A stretch of 64,000 bases of DNA from Schaalia dentiphila ATCC 17982 (GTDB lineage: Bacteria > Actinomycetota > Actinomycetes > Actinomycetales > Actinomycetaceae), in contig NZ_DS264586.1 in NCBI RefSeq assembly GCF_000154225.1, positions 898,527-962,526 on the forward strand. The letters run 5' to 3'. The notes beneath the pieces are model-generated. The model was not told the origin of the DNA and did not search any database. It worked only from the letters and a program-made list of their open reading frames with translations. The translations under genes were made by a program, and so were the position numbers. Shown piece by piece: positions 44,625 to 54,900 of the stretch. Position 1 is the first letter of the stretch. Each line of letters opens with the position of its first letter.

Positions 44625-47255
44625 ATGCAGTATCGCCCCAACGCCCGCATTGTGCGAGATGCGAGGGCCGCGATCACGCCTCGTCGGTATGGCGTGCGGA
44701 TCCTCGTCGCAGCCGCGCTCGCCGCGCTCGTCGCGATGCCCGGCCTGCTGGCCTCCCCGACCCAGGCCGGCCCGACCCTCGAAAGCGCCGGATCAGACGA
44801 GGTTGTCTTCGATCGCACCGAGGGCCGCATCGGTCCCGCCATTCTCAACGACTCTCCGACCGACCGCACGACGGCCGTCGCCGACCACGCATTCTTCGGC
44901 GTCGTGCGCGGCATGAGCGTCTACGACTCCAGGGACCGCAACCAGTACTCGCAGGCTCACCAGCCGGGCGTGGCCCAGCGCTGGCTGAAGGCCGACGTCG
45001 CCAAGCGTGGGGACTACTGGTCCTACATCACCCGAGGCGTCGCGTGGGACTACCACATCAATCCCCACGGATACCAGGGGGAGTACAGGGACAACGTCAT
45101 CTCCGCCTCAACCACGAGCGCCCTGGGCTACAAGCCCAACAACCCCGGCAAGTCCGCGCTCAACAGCACCTTCCTGATCGGCACCGTTCGACACAACAAC
45201 TTCCCGATCTGGTCGGAGATCCACTACGTGCACGCCTCTTTCGACATTCGCATCGGAGACCTCGAAGAATCATTCCCCTTCGACCAGCACGAGACCACCA
45301 ATGATAACGACACGACCGCCGTGGCGAATCAAGGTGGAGCCTACAGGTACTACTCGCAGGCGTACTCCGCCCGCTCGTGCCCCGCGGAGGCACCCTACTA
45401 CGCCCTCATCCGCGGATACGGGGAGAACACCTGGTTCTGCTTCCAGCACGTGGGCCCCGGCTACGGCAACTACGATATTTACACCGACCAGCCGAACTAC
45501 TACCCCAACTACGTGGATGTTCCGGGGCACACGCCCGAATCTGACGACGTGCTCACCGTGAATAAGACCACCTCGGACCGCACCCTCGTCGTTGACGGCA
45601 TCCCCTACCGCCTCTTCCTCTGGGGCTTCGTTCCCAGCGCCGACGGCAACTGCCCCGCCGAGCCGCCCGCGGGTTCGGCTCCCGTCAACACCTTCACCAC
45701 GAAGGAGAATCAAACCTCCTTTGGATGCCTCTACGGAGAGTTCCGTCAGGAGCGATTCCTGCGCATCGCGAAGAACGTCACCGAGGACTCCGGAGCCCCC
45801 GGCGAGGAGATTCCCGCCTTCAACTTCACGACCCTGCCCGCTGGCGACTGGAAGGCCCCCGAGGGAGCGCCCCTGCCCAACGAGGCACAGGCCGACACCT
45901 ACATCAGTCCCGGATCCTTCTCCGACTTCTCCCTCAAGCCCACCGCCTACGGCAACGGCGGGACGGTTCTGAGCGGATACCAGTCCTTCATCCCCGGAAA
46001 GTCCCAGTTCATCGTCGCCGAGACCGGACCCACGATTCCCGGCAGGAACCCGATCGCGCCCGGCCAGCCCGGCTACTACGGCCCCTGGCCAGTCAGCGAT
46101 GACCCCAACGCCGCACAGTGGAAGCTGTCGGAGGTCACCTGCGTCAACGGAGTTGGCGACCGAGTGAACGTCACGCGCGACCCGGCCACCGGCGGCATCG
46201 ACTTCTCCGCCGTGCCCCCCGCCTCCTCGGCCAAGGCTCTGCCGGTGACCTGCACCTTCACCAACCAGAAGCAGGCCCCCAAGATCCGCATCGAGAAGAG
46301 CATCGAAAGCGTCAAGGACGCTTTCACCCCCAACATCACCGTCACCTATCGCATTACCGCCACCAACGACGGGACCCTGACAGGAACCACCGGACGACTG
46401 TCCGACTCCCCCTCCTTCGCTCCGGGACTGAAGGAGCGCTCCGTCAGGATCGCCACGACCCTGGAAGGCCTCGACAGCGCCACCCCAACGCGCTACGGCC
46501 CCTACACCCTCACCGAGGGCACGGACCTCGAACCGGGCGCCCAGGCCACCTGGTACATCCGTATGAATGTGGCACGCAACAAGAGGACCCCGGGTTACAG
46601 TGAGCCCGCACTGGAGTGCGCCTCCGACAATGGGCACCTGACGCCCAGACGCGGCCTCTATAACTCGGTGAGTGGCCCCTACGATTACGACGGAAGCGCC
46701 AACAACGAGGCCTGCGCTCCCGTGCGTCCTCGCTACATCCGCATCGAGAAGGCCGGGACCCAACCCGTTGGCACTCCCAACGATGATGGAACCTACCCGC
46801 TGAAGGGCGCTGCCTTCGCGATCTACGACAACGCTGAACTCAAGGGGACGCCCGTCAGCGTCGTCGACGGTGGCCCCACCTTCCTGAGCGCCCCCCTGGC
46901 CCCTGACACCAACTACTGGCTCGTCGAGACACGCGCGCCAGCCGGACACGCGCTTCTCCCCAGGCCCGTCCCATTCCGCATCAGCGTCGGAAACGACGCG
47001 GAAGCGACCACCGTCCTCACGGCGGAGTTCGGTCCCGATGAGGGCTTTTCCTCCGTGCGCGTCCTGCCGGCGCAGCCCGGGGTGAGCGGTGAGGCGGGGG
47101 TCCCCGGCATCCGTATCGTCGACACCCAGGTGGGCACGCTGCCCGTCGCAGGCGGATACGGCGTCTACCCCCACGTCGCGGCAGGAGTCGGCATGATTGC
47201 CCTTGCTGGAGCGTGCATGTGGGCGCGTAAGCGCCAGCGCGTCAGCCAGTCCTGA
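44625..47255 (+). CDS. Large cell-surface protein with SpaA-like domain, probable pilus-associated adhesin
   Basis: An 876-residue exported protein: signal peptide (about 20-47), a long Tyr/Asn/Asp-rich region with few cysteines (about 60-430) I cannot assign, and a repeat-like domain with isopeptide-type T-V-T-Y-R-I-T-A-T-N-D-G-T-L (about 555-690). A SpaA-like domain follows with E-box Y-W-L-V-E-T-R-A-P-A-G-H (about 700-790). The C-terminus is LPVAG (839-843), a hydrophobic helix and R-K-R-Q-R. Position beside fimA-srtC suggests a tip or accessory pilin. The sorting motif has Ala where Thr is usual. TTGGAGA precedes ATG 44625. Confidence 0.85.
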   Translation: MQYRPNARIVRDARAAITPRRYGVRILVAAALAALVAMPGLLASPTQAGPTLESAGSDEVVFDRTEGRIGPAILNDSPTDRTTAVADHAFFGVVRGMSVYDSRDRNQYSQAHQPGVAQRWLKADVAKRGDYWSYITRGVAWDYHINPHGYQGEYRDNVISASTTSALGYKPNNPGKSALNSTFLIGTVRHNNFPIWSEIHYVHASFDIRIGDLEESFPFDQHETTNDNDTTAVANQGGAYRYYSQAYSARSCPAEAPYYALIRGYGENTWFCFQHVGPGYGNYDIYTDQPNYYPNYVDVPGHTPESDDVLTVNKTTSDRTLVVDGIPYRLFLWGFVPSADGNCPAEPPAGSAPVNTFTTKENQTSFGCLYGEFRQERFLRIAKNVTEDSGAPGEEIPAFNFTTLPAGDWKAPEGAPLPNEAQADTYISPGSFSDFSLKPTAYGNGGTVLSGYQSFIPGKSQFIVAETGPTIPGRNPIAPGQPGYYGPWPVSDDPNAAQWKLSEVTCVNGVGDRVNVTRDPATGGIDFSAVPPASSAKALPVTCTFTNQKQAPKIRIEKSIESVKDAFTPNITVTYRITATNDGTLTGTTGRLSDSPSFAPGLKERSVRIATTLEGLDSATPTRYGPYTLTEGTDLEPGAQATWYIRMNVARNKRTPGYSEPALECASDNGHLTPRRGLYNSVSGPYDYDGSANNEACAPVRPRYIRIEKAGTQPVGTPNDDGTYPLKGAAFAIYDNAELKGTPVSVVDGGPTFLSAPLAPDTNYWLVETRAPAGHALLPRPVPFRISVGNDAEATTVLTAEFGPDEGFSSVRVLPAQPGVSGEAGVPGIRIVDTQVGTLPVAGGYGVYPHVAAGVGMIALAGACMWARKRQRVSQS

Positions 47256-47270
47256 CAAGGCCGGTAGGCT

Positions 47271-47307
47271 AGCGAGACCCCCGAACCACCGGTCCGGGGG
47301 TCTCGCT
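47271..47307 (+). terminator. Terminator of the pilus locus
   Basis: A perfect 13-bp stem (AGCGAGACCCCCG and complement) with an 11-base loop, 15 bp after the stop. Confidence 0.75.
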
Positions 47308-47358
47308 GCGCGCGGGCCGAGCGCGCCCGGGGCGCTGCCGTCGCCTAACATTGAGGGC

Positions 47359-48102
47359 ATGAATCTGCGCATGCCCGAACGCGTCCGCGTCGACGCCGTC
47401 ATCCAGGCCGCCATGGACATGGAGGCCGCCCCCTTCCTACACGAGCTTGCCCCCCTCGGCGACGCTGAGACACCCGACGCGGTGCTCGGCGGGTCGCGCA
47501 TGACCCAGCGATTTGCCCTCGGGGAGCTCGAAGGGAAGAGTGTCCTGGTGGTCACCTCGGGCATCGGGCTGGCGAACGCCGCCTGCGCCACCGCCCGCGC
47601 CCTCGCACTCGTCGATACTCCCGTGGTGATCGCTGCGGGTACGACCGGTGGACTCGCGCGTGACATCAACGTCGGTGACATCGCCGCTGGAACGACCGCC
47701 ATCTACGGGCAGGCGGATGCAACTGCGTTTGGATACGCGCCGGGACAGATCCCACAGATGCCCGTTGACTACACCTCATCCGAGGCGGCGGCAGCGCGAC
47801 TGGACGACCTGTCCGACGTGATCTCCCACCGGGTGCGAATCGGCCAGGTTCTCTCCTCCGACTCCTTCTGCACGCAGGAACACGCCGAACCCATGCGTCG
47901 ACGCTTCCCCGACGCCATTGCCACCGACATGGAGACCTGCGCGATGGCCCAAGTATGCTGGTCCGCCGGCGTCGACTGGATCTCCCTGCGAGCCGTCTCT
48001 GACCTGTGTGAGCCCAGCGCCGACCAGGCGTTCCATATGGATGGCAAACGCGCGGCCTCTCACAGCGCCGACGCGGTTGCCGCCTACCTGAGGATGCTAT
48101 GA
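47359..48102 (+). CDS. mtnN: 5'-Methylthioadenosine/S-adenosylhomocysteine nucleosidase
   Basis: A 247-residue nucleosidase releasing adenine from MTA and SAH, feeding methyl-donor recycling. Family marks: A-A-M-D-M-E-A-A near the start, S-G-I-G-L-A-N-A-A, G-T-T-G-G, S-S-D-S-F-C, T-D-M-E-T-C-A-M-A-Q with the catalytic Glu context, and R-A-V-S-D. TAACAT (47346-47351) ends seven bases before ATG 47359: leaderless. The stop overlaps the next gene. Confidence 0.9.
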   Translation: MNLRMPERVRVDAVIQAAMDMEAAPFLHELAPLGDAETPDAVLGGSRMTQRFALGELEGKSVLVVTSGIGLANAACATARALALVDTPVVIAAGTTGGLARDINVGDIAAGTTAIYGQADATAFGYAPGQIPQMPVDYTSSEAAAARLDDLSDVISHRVRIGQVLSSDSFCTQEHAEPMRRRFPDAIATDMETCAMAQVCWSAGVDWISLRAVSDLCEPSADQAFHMDGKRAASHSADAVAAYLRML

Positions 48103-48614
48103 ACACCAACGATCGCCCCACCCGAATCCTCATGGTGTGTACCGGCAACATCTGCCGCTCTACGATGGCCCACGCGGTCCTCGAACAGGCCGCCGCGCGC
48201 GCCGGTGTGGACGTCATCGTCGATAGCGCCGGCGTCTCCGACGAAGAGCAGGGCAACCCGATCGACCGCCGCGCCGCTCGCGTGCTGCGCGACGCCGGGT
48301 ACACCGTGCCCGACCATCGTGCGCGCCAGATCCGCGCCGGCGAGCTGGGGGAGTGGGACCTCATCCTGGCCATGACCTCGCGCCACCTGAACGTCCTGGA
48401 GCGCCTTGCTGAGCGCGTGGGGGTTGAGCATGAGGGCGCGCCCGCGTCCGCCGCCGAACTGGGGCAGGGGCCGCGCGTGTGCCTGTACCGCGACCTCGAC
48501 CCCGAGGGCAGCGGTGACGTGCCCGACCCGTGGTACGGCGGCCACCAGGACTTCCTGGACACCCTTGAGGTTATCGAGCGGGTCACCCCGCAGATCCTCG
48601 CCCTCGTGCGCTAG
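48099..48614 (+). CDS. Low-molecular-weight protein-tyrosine phosphatase
   Basis: A 171-residue phosphatase with the P-loop V-C-T-G-N-I-C-R-S-T (nucleophile Cys, then C-x5-R-S) and the general-acid loop V-P-D-P-W-Y-G. It dephosphorylates proteins, or arsenate-like substrates in relatives. ATGA overlap with mtnN shows one operon. Confidence 0.93.
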   Translation: MNTNDRPTRILMVCTGNICRSTMAHAVLEQAAARAGVDVIVDSAGVSDEEQGNPIDRRAARVLRDAGYTVPDHRARQIRAGELGEWDLILAMTSRHLNVLERLAERVGVEHEGAPASAAELGQGPRVCLYRDLDPEGSGDVPDPWYGGHQDFLDTLEVIERVTPQILALVR

Positions 48615-48643
48615 GCGCGCGGCGAACCGACGTTTTATGCAGA

Positions 48644-48675
48644 CGAGCGGCCACCCTGCGTGGGGTAGCCGCTCG
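48644..48675. terminator. Bidirectional hairpin between converging genes
   Basis: CGAGCGGC and GCCGCTCG with inner ACCC/GGGT pairing around TGCGT. On the minus strand it is followed by TCTGCATAAAAC. Confidence 0.65.
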
Positions 48676-48695
48676 CTGCGTTAAAGGGTGGCGCC

Positions 48696-50024
48696 TCAGT
48701 TGGGCAGGGACGCTCCCGCCTCGGTGAGGAGGGTGCGAATCTGCTCCTCGAGGCCCGAGGTGCCCCTGCCCATCGAGCGCAGCTGCCCGTCAGGCCCGGC
48801 CAGGTAGTGGGTCGGCCACGCGTTTGCGCCGTAGGCCTTGAAGGCCTCCAGCTCCGGGTCCAGCGCCACCGGGTAGGTGATGCCCAGACGCGACGCGGCG
48901 CCACTGACGACGGACGCTTCGCGCTCGTGGGCCTGCTGCGGGGAGTGTACGCCGATCACAACGAGGCCAGCGTCCTTGTACTTCTCGTAGATGCGCTCGA
49001 CCTCGGGAATCTCGCGCGCGCAGTTGACGCACGAACTCGACCAAAAGTCGACGAGGGTCACCGTGCCGTGAGGTTCTCCCAGGGAGTTGAGCCACTCCGT
49101 GGCACCGATCGCGGGGAGGGTGCCGCAATCCTTCGCCCCGCTGCGCGCGCACTGCGCGAAGTCGGTGCTCGCCTGGACCTCGTGTTCGGGCTCGCACGCG
49201 CCGTCCTCGCAGGCGCCTTCAGTGCTGGCCTCGAGCGAGGCCGTGTAGTCGGGGATCATGCGCTGCAGCGCCATCGGGGCGTCCGTCGCGATACCCAGCG
49301 CGAGCGCGATCATCGCGACGCCCGCGGCGATGCGCAGGGGGCGCTGGCGGGTCTTCAGGAAGCGGGCGGCGACACCCGAACCCGCGATCGCGACGATCAT
49401 CAGCGGGATCGACACGCCGATCGCGAAGGAGATGGCCAGGCCGACGATGTGCCACGTGATCTGCCCGGAGCTGGAGGCCACGATGATCGAGGTCAGCACC
49501 GGACCCGCGCACGGCACGAACGCCGCGCCCAGGACGAGGCCGAGGCCGAAGCCCGCGCTGTCGCCCGTCGTGCGAGGTGCCAGGCGCGTGAAGGGACGCT
49601 CGAGCACTTCCATGATCTTCGGGATGATCATGCCGATGCCGACGGCCATCAGCAGGACGATGCCGGTCCAGCGGATCAGTGCCTGCGGCAGGTTGAGCAG
49701 GCTCAGCAGCGCCGAACCCGCGACCGTGATGATCATGAACGAGGTGACGAGGCCCAGGACGATGAGCACGGGACGACGCGTCACCGAGTCGCTACCGTCG
49801 GCCTTCACGGCTGCCTTCTTCGGTGCTTCGCCGCCCAGGTTCACGCCCGGAGCGACGCGGAACAGTGACGGGTCGATGCCCATCTTTCCGTCCTCGGAGG
49901 ATTGGGGCGCCTCGTTCGAGGTGCGGCCGCCAGCGGCTCCGAGGAACAGTGCGGGTAGGACGGGAAGGATGCACGGGGAGATGCCCGTGATGAAGCCTCC
50001 AAGAAGGCCAAGCAAGAGGAACAT
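48696..50024 (-). CDS. CcdA/DsbD-like membrane protein fused to a thioredoxin domain (DipZ-like)
   Basis: A 442-residue protein carrying electrons across the membrane to extracytoplasmic thiols. The CcdA part (about 1-260, six helices) has cysteines in S-P-C-I-L-P and V-P-C-A-G-P. A linker with E-G-A-C-E-D-G-A-C follows, then a TlpA-like thioredoxin domain (about 310-440) with W-S-S-S-C-V-N-C. Fusion of both parts in one chain is known as DipZ in actinobacteria. AAGGTGA precedes the ATG. Confidence 0.92.
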   Translation of the reverse strand: MFLLLGLLGGFITGISPCILPVLPALFLGAAGGRTSNEAPQSSEDGKMGIDPSLFRVAPGVNLGGEAPKKAAVKADGSDSVTRRPVLIVLGLVTSFMIITVAGSALLSLLNLPQALIRWTGIVLLMAVGIGMIIPKIMEVLERPFTRLAPRTTGDSAGFGLGLVLGAAFVPCAGPVLTSIIVASSSGQITWHIVGLAISFAIGVSIPLMIVAIAGSGVAARFLKTRQRPLRIAAGVAMIALALGIATDAPMALQRMIPDYTASLEASTEGACEDGACEPEHEVQASTDFAQCARSGAKDCGTLPAIGATEWLNSLGEPHGTVTLVDFWSSSCVNCAREIPEVERIYEKYKDAGLVVIGVHSPQQAHEREASVVSGAASRLGITYPVALDPELEAFKAYGANAWPTHYLAGPDGQLRSMGRGTSGLEEQIRTLLTEAGASLPN

Positions 50025-50111
50025 AGGTTCACCTTACTTGGTAGTAGTTGAAAATGCACGCGAATTGTTGGATGCAAGCGCACAAACGGATGTCAGAGCC
50101 CGACAGTGTGC

Positions 50112-50801
50112 CTACAGCGACAGGACCAGGTCCGCGCGCTCCTTCGTGCGATCGACGAGGGCCATGTTCGCCGCGTCCACCGTGCGCACCCAGTGCGCGG
50201 CGTCCGCGCGGTCGCGGCCAAAGCTCATGTGTCGCTCGATTAAACGCGACGCAAGCTCCTCGAATGGAGTGTCAATAAAGACGAGCAGGTCGATGAGGCC
50301 GCGCACATCCGCCCAGCCGGGCAGCTCAAGGCCCAAGTAGTTGCCCTCCGTGATGACGACGCCGTCGACCTCGACGGGTAGGGAGGCGGCGATGGGCTCG
50401 TGCAGGTCACGCCGGTAATCGGGGGCGAGGACGACGCCGTCCGCGCGGCGAACGCGCCCCAGGAGGGCGACGTATCCGCCCACGTCGAAGGTGTCGGGCG
50501 CGCCCTTGTGGTCGGCGATCCCGCGCGCGGCCAGCACCGCGTTGGACATGTGGAAGCCATCCATGGGCGCCAGGCCGGCGACCGGGATGCCTGCCTCGGG
50601 CAGGGCGCGCGCCAGCTCGGCGGTGATCGTCGTCTTGCCGGTCCCGGGAGGGCCGGTCAGGCCCAGCACGCGCACGGGGTCACCGCTGCGTGCGCGCTCG
50701 GCCACGGCCTCGACGATGCGCCGGGTGATCGACGAGGCCTGGGCGCACTCAGGGGAGGCGGCAGTTGCCTGCCGTCCTGAGCTCGCCCGTGAGGAAGTCA
50801 C
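50112..50801 (-). CDS. Uridine kinase/PRK-family nucleoside or nucleotide kinase
   Basis: A 229-residue P-loop kinase with Walker A G-P-P-G-T-G-K-T-T, M-D-G-F-H-M after it, T-F-D-V-G-G-Y and I-T-E-G-N-Y-L-G. This pattern fits the FrcK/YggC-like nucleoside kinase group (fructose or nucleoside-type substrates); the substrate is unknown. GTGA overlap with the phosphoribosyltransferase supports nucleotide or vitamin salvage. Confidence 0.85.
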   Translation of the reverse strand: MTSSRASSGRQATAASPECAQASSITRRIVEAVAERARSGDPVRVLGLTGPPGTGKTTITAELARALPEAGIPVAGLAPMDGFHMSNAVLAARGIADHKGAPDTFDVGGYVALLGRVRRADGVVLAPDYRRDLHEPIAASLPVEVDGVVITEGNYLGLELPGWADVRGLIDLLVFIDTPFEELASRLIERHMSFGRDRADAAHWVRTVDAANMALVDRTKERADLVLSL

Positions 50802-51331
50802 GGCTTGATGACGGGCAGCGTCGACCAGGGGAAGTTGATCCACTTGTCGGTGTACGCCCACACGTAGTCGGGCTCGATGATGGACACGGGCTTCTTGTAG
50901 ATGACCACGCTGCGCGCCTCGACGCGCACGGCGGCGGAGCCGTCGAGAGAGAGGCCGTGCTCGTCGATGAGGTCCATGACCATCTTGAGGGTCTTGCCGG
51001 AGTCGGCGACGTCGTCGACGACGAGGACGCGCTTGCCGTCCATCGCGGAGACGTCCATGAGCGGGGGAAGGAGCTGGGGCTCCTCGAGGGTTTCGCCGAT
51101 GCCGGAGTAGAACTCGACGTTCATGGTGCCGATAGCCTTGACGTCCATCGCGTAGGCGATGGCGCCGGCCGGGATGAGGCCGCCGCGCGCGATGGCGACG
51201 ATGAGATCTGGGATCCAGCCGGAGTCGACGATCTGCTGGGTGAGCTCGCGGGACGCGTCGCCGAAGCCTTCCCAGGTGAGGACCTCGCGGTCGGGAGCGG
51301 TGGTGGCGTCGGGGCTGGCGGTGGTACCCAT
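50798..51331 (-). CDS. Type I phosphoribosyltransferase
   Basis: A 177-residue PRTase: PRPP-binding V-L-V-V-D-D-V-A-D-S-G-K-T, an A-R-G-G-L-I-P loop and an aromatic W-I-N-F-P-W near the end, as in xanthine-guanine phosphoribosyltransferases. Probably a purine-salvage enzyme; base specificity unresolved. AGGAAG precedes the ATG. The 51332-51463 gap upstream holds its promoter only. Confidence 0.88.
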   Translation of the reverse strand: MGTTASPDATTAPDREVLTWEGFGDASRELTQQIVDSGWIPDLIVAIARGGLIPAGAIAYAMDVKAIGTMNVEFYSGIGETLEEPQLLPPLMDVSAMDGKRVLVVDDVADSGKTLKMVMDLIDEHGLSLDGSAAVRVEARSVVIYKKPVSIIEPDYVWAYTDKWINFPWSTLPVIKP

Positions 51332-51463
51332 GGCTTCCTTCTCTCGGGGGTGTTGGGATCAAGGGTATCGCCGTCGGGTGGGTGTGTGCGCGCCCGTACG
51401 GAGAATAAAACTGTGACGTGGGTGGACGCTCGCCTCGTGCGCACTCAGTTGGCGTCGGTAACG

Positions 51464-51973
51464 CTAACGACGGCGGCGGATCGAGGCGAGTTCGCGCTCG
51501 TATGCGCGCCCGGGCGAGGCGGCCTTTCCTCGGTGCTCCCACGTGAGGATCAGCGCCGGGTTGAAGGCGCGCGAGCACACCCCGCACGAGGAGACACGCC
51601 TCGGCGCCCGGTACAGGCGGCGGGTGGCCCCGCAGCGCGGGCACGTGCCCACCCAGGGTGCGTCCGGGGAGGGCAGGGACGAGGGCAGCCGCGCGGAATC
51701 CGGAGCGCCGAGGGCGCGTGCGGCCCGCTTCCACGCGGCGTCGTGCCCGTGGGAGGGGCCGACGAGGGCGTGGGCGATCTCGTGCAGGATGACGCCCCGG
51801 ATCGTGCCTTCGTCGTACAGGTCGGTGAGTGGCCCGGACAGGCTGATCGTGCGCGAGGCGTGCGTGCACGCCCCCGCCCGGCGCTTGGCGTGGTCAAAGC
51901 GGAAACGCCAGTCCGCCAGTCCAGCCGCGTCCATGAGGGAACGCGCGAGGGCACGTGCCTCCTCGCGCTTCAC
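51464..51973 (-). CDS. SprT-like zinc metalloprotein
   Basis: A 169-residue protein with H-E-I-A-H (active-site HExxH) and a third His in G-P-S-H-G-H-D, followed by a zinc ribbon C-P-R-C and C-G-V-C. SprT/Spartan relatives act on DNA-protein crosslinks. The GTG start overlaps the hrpA stop (GTGA). Confidence 0.9.
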   Translation of the reverse strand: MKREEARALARSLMDAAGLADWRFRFDHAKRRAGACTHASRTISLSGPLTDLYDEGTIRGVILHEIAHALVGPSHGHDAAWKRAARALGAPDSARLPSSLPSPDAPWVGTCPRCGATRRLYRAPRRVSSCGVCSRAFNPALILTWEHRGKAASPGRAYERELASIRRRR

Positions 51974-54900
51974 CGCGCCCCCGCGAGGACGCCGAGCAGG
52001 CGCTTCATGGAAACCTTGTTGGGCGTGCCCAGGGTCTGGGCGAACATCGACACGCGCAGCTCCTCGGCCATCCACCGCGCCTGAGTGAGCGCGGCGTCTC
52101 GGCGGGCGTCGTAGGGCCGATGCTCCAGGGCATCGCGCGTGGCGGCGATCTCGGCCTCCGCCTGGTGGATGCGGTCCATGTCCTCCAGGTCGCGGGCTAG
52201 CGCCCCCGGCGACGAGGCGGCGCGCTCGATGCGCACGGCACCAGCGCGCAGGTAGCGGGCCAGGTGCGGCAGCGCGGAGGCGGGCGTCGCCGACACGAAA
52301 CCCTCGTCGAGCAGGGTCTTCCCATGCGCCGCGACGTCGCGCGTCGTCTCTTCGAGCGAGGCCTGGGGGTGCGAGCGCACGGCGGCGTCGGCCTCGGCGC
52401 TGGCCTCCAGGGCCCGCACGACGTGGGAGAGGATCTGGTAGACGCGGTCCTCGTGGGCATCGCGCGCGGCCGCCACGAGCGTCTCGAAGGCCTCGGGGTC
52501 GCGCACATCGGCCGGTGTGCTCAGCTCGTCCACGAGGGCGAGGGCCGAGGCCAGCTGCGCGTCCGCGACCAGGGCTGCCGTGTCCGCGTAGGGGGAGGCC
52601 GCCAGCATGAGGGCCTCGCGGCCCGTCCACCGCGTGGTCACCCGGTTCGTCGCCAGTGCGACGCGGGAGAGCAGCAGACGAGCGAGGCCGGCGCGGTGCT
52701 CACGGTCGGCCTCGGCGGCGCTGGCCACGACGCGCACGCCCGCAGCCGGGGCCGCGGCGCTACCCTGGGGGACCAGTGCAGGGAAGGCCCGCAGTGTCAT
52801 CGTGCCCGAGGTCTGGGTGATCGAGCGCGGCAGCGTCGGCATCTGCGTGACGCCGTCCGCGTGGAACGCCGGGTCCTGCGCGGGGGCCGAGGCCCGGGCA
52901 TCCTTCGGTGCCTGTGTGCCCTTCCCGGCTGCGGACTGCGCGCCCACGTTGGACGCGGATGCGGAGGTGGAGGAATCTTCCCCACCTCGCGCGGTGGCCT
53001 TCTCCGAGGCCCCGCGCCCGCGCTTGTTCCTGCGCGCCTGCTTCTCTCCGGCCTCCTCGAGGGCCGCGCGCACGGCCGTGCGCACCGCCTTGTTCGCGTC
53101 GCTGGCGAGGGAACGCTGCAGGTAGGCCAGGTCCTTGCCCGCGCCCAGCTCCTTGCCCGACGCGTCGGTGACGACGAAGGTCATGCGCAGGTGGTCGGGC
53201 AGGTGGGCGCGCGCGTGCGCCAGGTCTGCCTCGCTGAGGTCCACGCCGCGCAGCACGCGCACCGCGTGGGCGAGGGCGTCCAGGATGGGGCCCTCGGTGA
53301 GGGGGCGGGGCTTGGGCGCCTCGGTGGTTGCTTCGGGGTTCTGCTGGGTGGATTCCGGTGCAGGAGCCTCCTTGTGCGCGGCCTTCTTCGGCGCCTTCGC
53401 GGGGGAATTGCGCGTCGACAGCTTGCCCGAGGTCGCGCCCCACGCGGCCAGGCGGCCCATCGCGGCGTCCAGGCTCAGCGGGTCTGGCTCGTCGGAATCC
53501 TTGGTCTTCTGCGGGCCTGCGGCGGACTCGTCCGCCACTGGCGCCGCCAGGGCCGGCTCGTCGCCCGCCTGCTCGATCCAGCGAGCCACCGACGCGGCCA
53601 CGTCCGGCGCGGGGGCCAGCAGGCGGCGCACGCCCTTGGGTAGCGCGCGGATTGCCTCGGTCAGCAGGTCCTCGCGCATGCCGGGCACCAGCCAGTCCGT
53701 GCCCGCATCGCTGACGCGCTCGAGCACCTCGATTGGGATGCGCATCGACACGCCGTCGCGCGGGCTACCCGGGGCAAACTCGTAACTCAGAGGCAGCGAC
53801 AGATCGCCGCACTGCCAATGATCCGGGAAACCCTCGCCCGAGGTCGCCTCGCGCGGCATCAGCAGGGACGCCGGGTAGATCAGCAAATCCGGATGCTCCC
53901 GGCGCTTGTCCTTCCACCAGCGGTTGAATGCCGCCGCGCTGGTCACGTGCTCGGGGATCAGGTCGTCGAAGAAACGGAAGCGCGCCTGCTCATCCGCGAC
54001 GAGGCCGTGGGTGCGGCTACGGCGCTCAACCTCGCGGGCCTGCTCCACCAGTGCCTCGTTTCGGCGTTGGAAAGCGTGCCTCTCCCTCCACTGACCATCC
54101 ACCAGAGCGTTGCGAATGAACATCTCGCGGGCCAGCTCACGCGCCGTCGTCCCTTCGCGCGCGGCCGCCAGCTCCTCGAAATGACGCGGCTCAAACGACC
54201 CCGACGACAGCGGATCCTTCGACGCCGACACCAACCCGGCCGCCAGCGCCTCCAACGACCCCGCGCGCGGAGCATGAGAGCGCGAGGCGGCCACGGCCTC
54301 GTCGATGACGAGGTCACCCAAGCGACCCAGCAGCACCTCGCGGTCCGCCGCCAGCGTCAGCCCGTAGAGCGTCACGCGCTCGCGGACCATCGCCGCGCCC
54401 TTCGCGACCGACCAGAACGGCTCCGAATACGAGCGCTTGAGCAGGCCGCGCGCCGCCGGCTCCACCCACTCCGGGCGGATGCGGGCCACCGTGCGCGCAA
54501 ACAGGCGCGAGGTCTCCACGAGCTCCGCGGTCATCACCCAGGCGGGGTGCCCGCTCACGCCTGAGCCAGGCCAGATCGTGAAGCGCGTGCCGCGGGCGCC
54601 CTCGTAGTCGCGCTTCGTCTCGTCCCACGAACCCAGGTAGGACAGCAGGCCGACCAACAGCGAGCGGTGCACCTGGTCCGCGTCCACGCTCGCCGTGCCC
54701 TGCCCGTAGGCCAAGACCGCGCGAACGGCCGCGTCCTGCGCGCCGCCGAACTGGGCGGCCTCCACGACGTCGCCCGTCGACGGCTCGCCCATCGGCCCCG
54801 CGGCGATTCCCAGCGCCCGCGCCATCTGGCGCAGCTGGCCGACGACGTCGCGCCATTCGCGCCACCGCAGGTAGTGGAAGAACTCCGCGCGGCACATGCG

